From contig USJB01000067.1 in NCBI GenBank assembly GCA_900554905.1, positions 1-6,926 on the forward strand: a stretch of 6,926 nucleotides of DNA. Reading direction: 5' to 3'. Below the pieces are notes generated by a model. It did not search any database. It was not told where the DNA came from and saw only the letters and a list, made by a program, of their open reading frames with translations. Position numbers and translations under genes: made by a program. This DNA comes from an uncultured Collinsella sp. Its GTDB lineage: Bacteria; Actinomycetota; Coriobacteriia; Coriobacteriales; Coriobacteriaceae. Of this stretch, positions 1 through 4,680 are shown in pieces; the first letter of the stretch is position 1; the number at the start of each line of letters is the position of its first letter.

Positions 1-502
1 CGCCCGAACCGACGCTGCCCGAGCTGTCCGACTCGTCGGCAGACTGCGAAAGCGAGCCATTCTGGCTGCCGCTCGAAGTGGCAGTGATGGAAACAACGGA
101 GGGCAGGGCCTTAGCAGAAACGGCCTCGGCCAGCGTGGTGTCCTCGGAATCAATCGTAATCTTTTGCGTCGATGAACCCGAAGCACCCGCCGTCACGGCA
201 TTCTTTCCGCCGCCAATGTTGAGCGTGCCGCTCATAATGAGCGCAATGACCAGCAGGGCTCCGCAGGCACAGCCGGCAAGCGCCGTAATAAAGATCGGCA
301 GCTTTTTGGTCTTGGTCTTGACCACCGTGTGCTTGTTCACGACCTGCTGACCGCCCAGCGGCTTGCCGGTCTGCGTGTCGTAGGCCTGCACGTAGGGAAT
401 GTTACTGCCGGCAGGCGTCGACTCCACCTGCACACGCGGCTGCTGCTGGGTCTCGCCAGCGTTGCCTGCATCCTGGGGACGCTGGGAATCGTACTCGCTC
501 AT
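1..502 (-). CDS. Trypsin-like (S1C) serine protease, HtrA/DegP type; N-terminal part, cut by window edge
   Basis: This is the first 167 codons of a gene that continues past the left edge, read by hand on the minus strand from the ATG at 502-500. The start has a good Shine-Dalgarno (GAAAGGA, 511-517). Residues 1-67 are a polar, Gln/Pro-rich cytoplasmic tail. Residues about 69-90 (ITALAGCACGALLVIALIM) form one membrane segment, followed by a Gly/Ser linker. Residues 123-141 (LAEAVSAKALPSVVSIT) match the segment that opens the protease domain of HtrA proteins. A Ser/Gly-rich stretch ends in SVGSG, where the family usually continues into its GSG(V/I) strand. The His-Asp-Ser triad and any PDZ domain would lie outside the window. 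By family, it would be a surface-anchored protein quality-control protease. Family placement rests on the short SVVSIT region and the architecture, so it is good but not certain. Confidence 0.77.
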   Translation of the reverse strand, partial: MSEYDSQRPQDAGNAGETQQQPRVQVESTPAGSNIPYVQAYDTQTGKPLGGQQVVNKHTVVKTKTKKLPIFITALAGCACGALLVIALIMSGTLNIGGGKNAVTAGASGSSTQKITIDSEDTTLAEAVSAKALPSVVSITATSSGSQNGSLSQSADESDSSGSVGSG

Positions 503-520
503 AGCTGCGATCCTTTCGTC

Positions 521-555
521 AAATAACCAAAGGCCCGCCAAACATGTGGCGGGCC
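521..555 (-). terminator. Hairpin terminator or attenuator just upstream of the protease gene
   Basis: A perfect 9-bp inverted repeat has arms GGCCCGCCA (532-540) and TGGCGGGCC (547-555) with a 6-nt loop. On the minus strand it is followed by the T-rich tail TTTGGTTATTT (531-521); the plus-strand side has no comparable tract. It ends only about 15 nt upstream of the protease Shine-Dalgarno site. It therefore either ends transcripts coming from the GlnR-like gene or sits in the protease leader as an attenuator. Confidence 0.6.
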
Positions 556-669
556 ATCATTGTTCACGTTGAGTTGTACCCCAATATGCGGGCGAACGTG
601 TACGAGAACGCAATCTTTTAGGAAGGCTTAAGTTCTGCTGCAGGCCCAAAAGGAACCCGTACCTGCGTC

Positions 670-706
670 AAAACCACCACAAAGGTGCCTGTCCCCTTTG
701 TGGTGG
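670..706 (-). repeat. REP-like palindrome with GGTGCCTGTCCCC core; possible terminator
   Basis: A perfect 12-bp inverted repeat has arms CCACCACAAAGG (674-685) and CCTTTGTGGTGG (695-706) and loop TGCCTGTCC. It starts 4 nt after the stop codon of the GlnR-like gene. On the minus strand it is followed by TTTT (673-670), so it could also act as an intrinsic terminator. From memory, palindromes with a GTGCCTGTCCCC / GGGGACAGGCAC core are dispersed in Coriobacteriia and other bacteria and resemble REP elements mobilised by RAYT transposases. No transposase is in the window, and copy number cannot be checked here. Confidence 0.6.
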
Positions 707-710
707 AAAT

Positions 711-1373
711 CTAGTCCTTAAACAGATAACCCACGCCGCGGACGGTGGTGATGTGTGCCGCGATCTGCGGGCCCACCTTGGAGCGGATGCGTCGGATGTG
801 CACGTCGACGGTACGCGTGCCGCCGCAGTACTCAAAGCCCCACACGCGGTGCAGCAGTACCTCGCGGCTGTAGGCACGGTTGGGATGCGTCGCCAAAAAG
901 CTCAGCAGCGAGTACTCCATCAGCGTCAGGTCGATGGGCTCGCCATCGAGCGTCACCTGGTAGGTGGCCAGGTTGATCTCGAGGTTATCGATGTTGAGTA
1001 CATCGTCGGCGGTGACGGTCTCCTCCTCGCCCATCAGGCGCTGCGCACGAGCCTTGAGCTCGTTGGGCGTCGCCGTGGGGCATACAAAGTCGGCATGCGC
1101 GTGATTCGGCAGGCGCAGGGTGCCAAGGGCCTCATCGTCGACGATCACCAGCATGGGGACGCCGCCACGATCGTCAAGCCACTTGGCAATCTGATCGATG
1201 CGGTCGCTGCGAATGCCGTCGGAATCGAGGATCAGCAGGTCAAAGTCGTGCGCCGCAGTCGGCGAATCGGGGGTGGCCAGGCTCACCTCGACACCCAAGG
1301 TGGTCGTCAAGCTGCGGGCAAACTCGTGGAAGCGCGTCGTGCGCGCCATGAACAGGGCACTCTTTTCGGACAT
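711..1373 (-). CDS. GlnR-like orphan OmpR/PhoB-family transcriptional regulator
   Basis: A 220-residue protein. The start is taken at the ATG at 1373 because it has GGAGG 5 nt upstream and lies outside the glnA coding region; longer forms would run back into glnA. Residues about 1-115 form a degenerate receiver domain. Asp50 (LLILDSDG) is present at the same position as in Streptomyces GlnR, but the N-terminal acidic pair and the conserved switch lysine of true response regulators are missing. Residues about 138-220 are a winged-helix domain. Stretches such as VWGFEYCGGTRTVDVHIRR and the ending TVRGVGYLF closely match GlnR as I remember it. No histidine kinase is adjacent. In actinomycetes GlnR controls nitrogen genes including glnA, and here the gene lies 50 bp behind a glutamine-synthetase-family gene with no terminator between them. 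Most likely it is a nitrogen regulator co-transcribed with its target. The GlnR assignment is homology by eye plus context. Confidence 0.85.
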   Translation of the reverse strand: MSEKSALFMARTTRFHEFARSLTTTLGVEVSLATPDSPTAAHDFDLLILDSDGIRSDRIDQIAKWLDDRGGVPMLVIVDDEALGTLRLPNHAHADFVCPTATPNELKARAQRLMGEEETVTADDVLNIDNLEINLATYQVTLDGEPIDLTLMEYSLLSFLATHPNRAYSREVLLHRVWGFEYCGGTRTVDVHIRRIRSKVGPQIAAHITTVRGVGYLFKD

Positions 1374-1378
1374 ATCGG

Positions 1379-1383
1379 CCTCC
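1379..1383 (-). promoter_or_regulatory. Ribosome binding site fixing the start of the GlnR-like regulator
   Basis: GGAGG on the minus strand lies 5 nt before the ATG at 1373. It supports a 220-residue protein rather than a 248-residue reading that would begin inside the glnA coding sequence and add an unrelated N-terminus. Confidence 0.75.
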
Positions 1384-1423
1384 AAAGAAATGAGCTCAAT
1401 CGTACTGGAACAAGCCAGCGCGA

Positions 1424-2761
1424 TTAGGAGTTCGCCAGGTAGTGCTTGATCTCCCACTCGGTGATCGTGGACTCAAACTTATGCCACTCGTCGCGCTTCT
1501 TTTTAAGGAAGAAACTGTGGATGTGCTCGCCGAGGGCATCCTTCATAAACTGCGAGTCCTCAAACACGTCGAGCGCCTCTTTGAGCGAGCGCGGCAGCGG
1601 CGTGTAGCCGGCCTCGACCATCTGGCGGTCGGTAAGCTTGAGCGTCTCGGCCGTGGCCTCGGGCGGGAGCTCCAGCTTGCGCTCAATGCCGTCCAGACCA
1701 GCCGCCAGCGTGACGGCGTTGACCAGGTACGGATTGGCCATGGGGTCGGGGCTGCGAAGCTCGATGCGCGTGGACAGCTGCTTGCCGGGCTTGTAGACCG
1801 GGATGCGGACCATACTCGCGCGGTTGCGCAGGCCCCACGTGGCGTACTGCGGCACGGAGTCGCCGCCCGTGGTGATGCGCTTGTACGAGTTGACCGTGGG
1901 GTTGGTGATGGCGCTGATCTCGCGCGCGTGCGCCAAGATGCCGGCCATGTAGTGCTTGGCGATATCGGAGAGATGGTACTTCTCGTCGTCCTCGCCCCAA
2001 AAGACGTTGTTACCGTCGTGGTCGAATAGCGACTGGCACAGGAACATAGCACTGCCGTCCTCGCCTGCCAACGGCTTGGGCATAAAGGAGGCGTGGCAAC
2101 CGCTCTCGTAGGCCTGCTGCTTAATGATGAGTTTGGCCGTGGTGATGGCGTCGGACATGCTCAGGGCCTCGGCGTGGCGCAGGCTCATGCCGTGCTGTGA
2201 GCGGCCGGCGGCGTGGAAGGTGTACTCCACGGGCACGGACATCTTCTCGAGCGTGAGGACCGTGTTGCGGCGCAGGTCGCGAGCGGCATCGCTCACCGAA
2301 AGATCGAAGTAGCCCACGTTGTCGAGCGGCTCGGGGGTGTGCTCGTCGGGGAAGTAGTAATACTCCAGCTCGGCGCCCACGTTAAGCAGATAGCCAGCCT
2401 TCTCGGCCTTGTGGAACATGCGGCGCAGGACATCGCGCGGGTCCCCAGCGAAGGGCTTGCGGTCGGGAGTGCACACGTCGCAGAACACGCGGGCGACGCC
2501 GTTGTGGCTCGGGCGCCACGGCAAAATCTGGAAGGTCGAAGCATCGGGGAATGCGAGCATGTCGGCTTCCTCGGGCGTGGCAAAGCCCTCGATGGCCGAG
2601 CCGTCAAAGCCAATACCCTCCTCAAAAGCGACCTCGAGGTCCTCGGGGCTAATGGCAAAGTTCTTGAGGCGGCCGAGAATGTCGACAAACCACAGACGCA
2701 CAAAGCGGATGTCACGCTGCTCTACGGAGCGGAGTACGTAATCGATGTTCTGCTGGTTCAT
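1424..2761 (-). CDS. glnA: Glutamine synthetase family protein (GSI-alpha-like) with an altered active site
   Basis: At 445 residues it has the usual length of GSI-alpha, without the GSI-beta adenylylation region. A beta-grasp N-terminal domain (about 1-105) and a catalytic domain (about 106-445) align with B. subtilis GlnA almost without gaps. Retained are FDGSAIEGF (52-60), the E131-L-E133 pair, FMPKPL, NPTVNSYKR (287-295), R312-N-R314 and R332-I-E334-L-R336. Lost are both glutamates of the HHEVAPGQHEI motif (now A184 and G191), the histidine of GSGMH (now F240) and the flap glutamate of PGYEAP (now S302). The feedback-inhibition arginine R62 of B. subtilis GlnA is T62. The reading frame is intact, so this is not decay. 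True GS would make glutamine from glutamate, ammonia and ATP; with these changes a sensory role or another substrate is plausible. AAGGGGAG precedes the start. It is the first gene of a likely operon with the GlnR-like regulator. Confidence 0.9.
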   Translation of the reverse strand: MNQQNIDYVLRSVEQRDIRFVRLWFVDILGRLKNFAISPEDLEVAFEEGIGFDGSAIEGFATPEEADMLAFPDASTFQILPWRPSHNGVARVFCDVCTPDRKPFAGDPRDVLRRMFHKAEKAGYLLNVGAELEYYYFPDEHTPEPLDNVGYFDLSVSDAARDLRRNTVLTLEKMSVPVEYTFHAAGRSQHGMSLRHAEALSMSDAITTAKLIIKQQAYESGCHASFMPKPLAGEDGSAMFLCQSLFDHDGNNVFWGEDDEKYHLSDIAKHYMAGILAHAREISAITNPTVNSYKRITTGGDSVPQYATWGLRNRASMVRIPVYKPGKQLSTRIELRSPDPMANPYLVNAVTLAAGLDGIERKLELPPEATAETLKLTDRQMVEAGYTPLPRSLKEALDVFEDSQFMKDALGEHIHSFFLKKKRDEWHKFESTITEWEIKHYLANS

Positions 2762-2796
2762 GTCGCTCCCCTTTCTTTCGGGCGGGTTTCGACTGG

Positions 2797-2825
2797 TCTA
2801 TATCGCAGATACTATCGCAGAAAAA
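2797..2825 (-). promoter_or_regulatory. Candidate promoter of the glnA-like operon
   Basis: On the minus strand, TATAGA (2802-2797) lies 17 nt after the weak -35-like TTTTTC (2825-2820). The GlnR-box-like site ends 1 nt upstream of that -35, where an activator could substitute for a poor -35. The start codon is about 35 nt downstream of the -10. An alternative -10, TAGTAT, overlaps the spacer. Confidence 0.4.
2801..2820. repeat. Short direct repeat inside the glnA promoter
   Basis: TATCGCAG occurs twice (2801-2808 and 2813-2820), separated by ATAC, giving a 12-bp period within the spacer and -10 region of the candidate glnA promoter. It could be a tandem binding site for a second regulator, or chance. 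Confidence 0.45.
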
Positions 2826-2826
2826 T

Positions 2827-2842
2827 GTTTCCGCAGGGTTAA
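2827..2842 (-). promoter_or_regulatory. GlnR-box-like operator upstream of glnA
   Basis: The minus strand reads TTAAC-CCTGCG-GAAAC. This fits the actinobacterial GlnR consensus gTnAC-N6-GaAAC, with one deviation in the first base, and also the mycobacterial AC-N9-AC form. Only one such pair is clear; the next expected positions do not match. It lies 66-81 nt before the glnA start, directly upstream of the candidate -35. Because a GlnR-like gene is the next gene of the operon, autoregulation is inferred. Confidence 0.5.
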
Positions 2843-2858
2843 AGCGTATCAAGCGCTC

Positions 2859-2895
2859 AAAAAACGTGCGCGAACAGGCCGTCTGACTTACGCGC
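2859..2895 (-). terminator. Candidate intrinsic terminator of the RelB-nucleotidyltransferase gene
   Basis: On the minus strand an imperfect GC-rich hairpin (arms about 2888-2895 and 2868-2874, extended by CAG/CTG at 2875-2877 and 2883-2885) overlaps the stop codon. A run of six T residues (2864-2859) follows after a few bases. The stem is interrupted, so strength is uncertain, but the T-run and position fit a terminator that separates this gene from glnA. Confidence 0.45.
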
Positions 2896-3382
2896 GATCA
2901 TAAAGGATCACTCCTTCGCGCTCGATTACCGCGGCAAGATCGTCATCAAGATGATCACTAGAGACGAGATCAACCTGCCTCCCGGTTTCTTTGCGCACCG
3001 CCTCGCCAAACGCCGACAACGCGAAAAGACCAAAGCCCTGCTCGCGATCGACTTCGAGACGCAAGTCAATATCGCTATCGACATGCGCCTCGCCACGGGC
3101 ATACGAACCAAAAAGAATCACGGTTTTGATGGCGGGAATCGAGCTGGCCGCCTCGCGGACGGCGGACTCAATCTGGGCAGTATCCAAAATGCCCGTCGCG
3201 GCGCTTTCGCTCGCAGAGCTTTTACCAAGTGAAGGAACAAACGGCAGAGAGCGCTCGCGCAGCATCTGCCTCATAAACATATTGACCGCAACAGACGAAG
3301 TCATGCCAAGCTCTTCGCACAGTTCGGCAAATGAGTCTTTAATTGACGAGTCCACTCGCACACTCAGCACAGACGCAGCCAT
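2888..3382 (-). CDS. RelB/DinJ-type antitoxin domain fused to a minimal nucleotidyltransferase (MNT) domain
   Basis: A 164-residue protein with a strong Shine-Dalgarno (AGGAGGT, 3387-3393). Residues 1-50 resemble RelB/DinJ antitoxins: a short strand (SVLSVRVDSSIK), then helices with ELGMTSSVAVNMFMRQ and the typical ERSLPF ending. This is a ribbon-helix-helix-like DNA-binding and dimerisation unit. After a linker (51-65), residues about 66-164 form a Pol-beta-like nucleotidyltransferase: G92-S93-X10-D104-I-D106, and a third acidic residue at D138 (RQVDLV). All three metal-binding carboxylates are present, so it looks catalytically competent. In MntA/HepT pairs such a domain AMPylates a HEPN toxin, but no HEPN or RelE-type toxin gene lies beside it here. 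It could regulate transcription with nucleotidyltransferase activity, act on a toxin elsewhere, or be an orphan. Domain assignment is firm; function is not known. Confidence 0.87.
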   Translation of the reverse strand: MAASVLSVRVDSSIKDSFAELCEELGMTSSVAVNMFMRQMLRERSLPFVPSLGKSSASESAATGILDTAQIESAVREAASSIPAIKTVILFGSYARGEAHVDSDIDLRLEVDREQGFGLFALSAFGEAVRKETGRQVDLVSSDHLDDDLAAVIEREGVILYDRA

Positions 3383-3386
3383 GGAT

Positions 3387-3417
3387 ACCTCCTGTATGAC
3401 ATTGTCTATATATTATC
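3387..3417 (-). promoter_or_regulatory. Candidate promoter, operator and RBS of the RelB-MNT fusion gene
   Basis: On the minus strand the 42-bp gap after the LacI gene contains GATAAT (3417-3412) as a possible -10 with no clear -35, then the small palindrome GACAATGTC (3406-3398), then AGGAGGT (3393-3387). An AT-rich patch in an otherwise GC-rich region fits a separate promoter. The palindrome overlaps the expected transcription start and could be an autoregulatory site for the RelB-like domain (inference). Confidence 0.4.
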
Positions 3418-3424
3418 ACACAGG

Positions 3425-4447
3425 CTAGCGCGAGGTCGATGCGCGGTGTTCGATGTGGCCGGGGATCTCGATGCGCTTGGGGGCGAGCTTTGCGGCATCG
3501 CCTACCGTAGTGGTAACGACGTCGATGCGCTCGGAGAGGCGCTCGACTACGCACTCGGCAATGGTAAGGGTGTCTTGCGCAGCCGTGGTGACGCCGCCAA
3601 AGAGCACGTGGTTCCAGGGGTAATCGTCAAACGTCGCGATTTTGAGACCAGCCGGCAACGAAGGTCCCAACTGTGCCAGCGCCTCGGTCAGACGCAGGAA
3701 AACCAGGCCGTTGACGGCAATGAGGCCGAGCTTTTTGCCGGCATAGTCGCGGATGGTCTCGTCCAAGCGACCGACGCCCGTGGCGCCCCCGTCGGCCAGG
3801 GTGACGACCTCGCCCGCAAGCCCGTGTCGCGAAAGCTCGTCGGTAAAGGCCTCGGCACGCTCGCGACGGACGGGGCTGTCGTCACTTGCCTCGGTGAGCA
3901 GGCACAGACGCTCGCTGCCCGCAGCAGCCAAGGCGTCTACCAAGCCGGCGACCAGCTCACGGTTGTTAGATGTCACCAGGTCAACACCGCCGTCGGCAAT
4001 GTCGCGGTCGAGCAGCACGACGGGCAGGCGTCCCGCTGCCGCGGCGATCGCCTCATCATTGCCTCCGCAGGTGTTGACGACCAGGCCGTCCACACCGGCA
4101 TCGATAAGTCTGGTGAGCGACTCTGCTTCCTTAGCGGGGTCGTTGCCGCTAATGGCCGTCATGAGCGAGCAGCCGCGCGCGGCGGCGCTGGCGGAAAGTC
4201 CTTCGAGCATGGCGCTCGAGAACGGGTTGGCGATGTCGGCCAGAATCACGCCGATGAGGTTGGTGCGTGAGCTGCGTAGATTGCGTGCGGCGGCACGTGG
4301 GCGATAGCCAGTGCGCTCGATAACCGCCGCGATGCGAGCGCGGGTTTCCTCGGTCATCTGCCCGGGGCGGTTATTGAGATAGCGCGAGACCGTGGCCGGA
4401 CTCACGCCCGCCTCGGCGGCAATGTCCTTGATTCTCATCTGCGCCAT
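3425..4447 (-). CDS. LacI/GalR-family transcriptional regulator, probably KdgR-like
   Basis: A 340-residue protein of normal family length. The N-terminal helix-turn-helix (residues 6-25, IKDIAAEAGVSPATVSRYLN) is textbook LacI, followed by the hinge helix (about 50-61, AAARNLRSSR) and a periplasmic-binding-protein-like sensor domain from about 64 (IGVILADIANPF). FDDYPWNHVL (273-282) lies in a segment that often contacts the ligand. The start at 4447 has CGGGGTG upstream; an ATG three codons later is possible. The gene is divergent from kdgK-eda, and the shared intergenic region holds tandem LacI-type operators with a central CG. It most likely represses kdgK-eda and responds to a sugar acid such as KDG, as B. 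subtilis KdgR is thought to do. Family is certain; the ligand is inferred from context. Confidence 0.93.
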   Translation of the reverse strand: MAQMRIKDIAAEAGVSPATVSRYLNNRPGQMTEETRARIAAVIERTGYRPRAAARNLRSSRTNLIGVILADIANPFSSAMLEGLSASAAARGCSLMTAISGNDPAKEAESLTRLIDAGVDGLVVNTCGGNDEAIAAAAGRLPVVLLDRDIADGGVDLVTSNNRELVAGLVDALAAAGSERLCLLTEASDDSPVRRERAEAFTDELSRHGLAGEVVTLADGGATGVGRLDETIRDYAGKKLGLIAVNGLVFLRLTEALAQLGPSLPAGLKIATFDDYPWNHVLFGGVTTAAQDTLTIAECVVERLSERIDVVTTTVGDAAKLAPKRIEIPGHIEHRASTSR

Positions 4448-4510
4448 AGCGCACCCCGTTTCCCAATGTCGGCAGTCTGAGCCATTTTAGGCATTTTTTA
4501 ACATTCTCGG

Positions 4511-4537
4511 TTGCAAAACGCTGTAGGTGAGTATACT
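4511..4537 (+). promoter_or_regulatory. Candidate kdgK-eda promoter
   Basis: TTGCAA (4511-4516) and TATACT (4532-4537) have a short 15-bp spacing; TACTAC (4534-4539) gives 17 bp but is a poorer -10. AGTATACT is itself palindromic, so a minus-strand -10 for the LacI gene could overlap. The LacI-type operators begin about 10 bp downstream, so a bound repressor would block initiation. Confidence 0.45.
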
Positions 4538-4547
4538 ACAACTCGAA

Positions 4548-4575
4548 ACGAAACCGATTTCGTAAACCGATTTCG
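4548..4575. promoter_or_regulatory. Tandem LacI-type operators in the lacI-kdgK intergenic region
   Basis: The first site, ACGAAACCGATTTCGT (4548-4563), is palindromic at 14 of 16 positions around a central CG, the hallmark of LacI/GalR operators. The 12-mer AAACCGATTTCG occurs twice, at 4551-4562 and 4564-4575, with one base between, so two operator cores are centred 13 bp apart. They lie just after the candidate kdgK -10. The obvious binder is the divergently encoded LacI-family protein, which may also control its own gene. Confidence 0.72.
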
Positions 4576-4579
4576 GCGA

Positions 4580-4637
4580 GCGTTGGCACGCAGGTGCAAA
4601 GACGCACCCTACCGTCTTGGCACCTCCGTGCCAACGC
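4580..4637 (+). other. Long imperfect hairpin in the kdgK 5' leader with an alternative fold
   Basis: Arms of 25 nt (4580-4604 and 4613-4637) pair with only two mismatches (4591/4626 and 4598/4619) around an 8-nt loop. The outer 11 bp (GCGTTGGCACG with CGTGCCAACGC) are perfect. There is no T-run after it, so it is not a plain terminator. A competing fold exists: TTGGCAC at 4617-4623 can pair with GTGCCAA at 4628-4634 over a 4-nt loop, and GGTGC (4593-4597) with GCACC (4604-4608). It lies between the operators and the kdgK ribosome binding site. Confidence 0.6.
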
Positions 4638-4664
4638 CATATCAAAGGTGTACGCACGAGTAAG

Positions 4665-4670
4665 AAGGAG
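4665..4670 (+). promoter_or_regulatory. kdgK: kdgK ribosome binding site
   Basis: AAGGAG lies 10 nt before the ATG at 4681, a rather long spacing. It rules out an in-frame upstream GTG at 4594, which falls inside the leader hairpin and would add 29 unrelated residues. Confidence 0.65.
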
Positions 4671-4680
4671 CTGCGCGACC

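Noticed and set aside
78..526. Two short plus-strand reading frames at the left edge
   Set aside because: They are antisense to the protease N-terminus, which has a ribosome binding site, a membrane segment and the HtrA-like SVVSIT segment.
753..1427. 224-codon plus-strand reading frame opposite the GlnR-like gene
   Set aside because: It is antisense to a gene with strong domain evidence, and no homologous motif is visible.
1374..1457. N-terminal extension of the GlnR-like regulator into the glnA end
   Set aside because: The added 28 residues do not belong to a receiver domain, while the ATG at 1373 has a good GGAGG.
4594..4680. N-terminal extension of kdgK from a GTG at 4594
   Set aside because: This start lies within the leader hairpin, lacks a ribosome binding site, and adds residues unlike any PfkB kinase; the ATG at 4681 has AAGGAG and gives the normal N-terminus.
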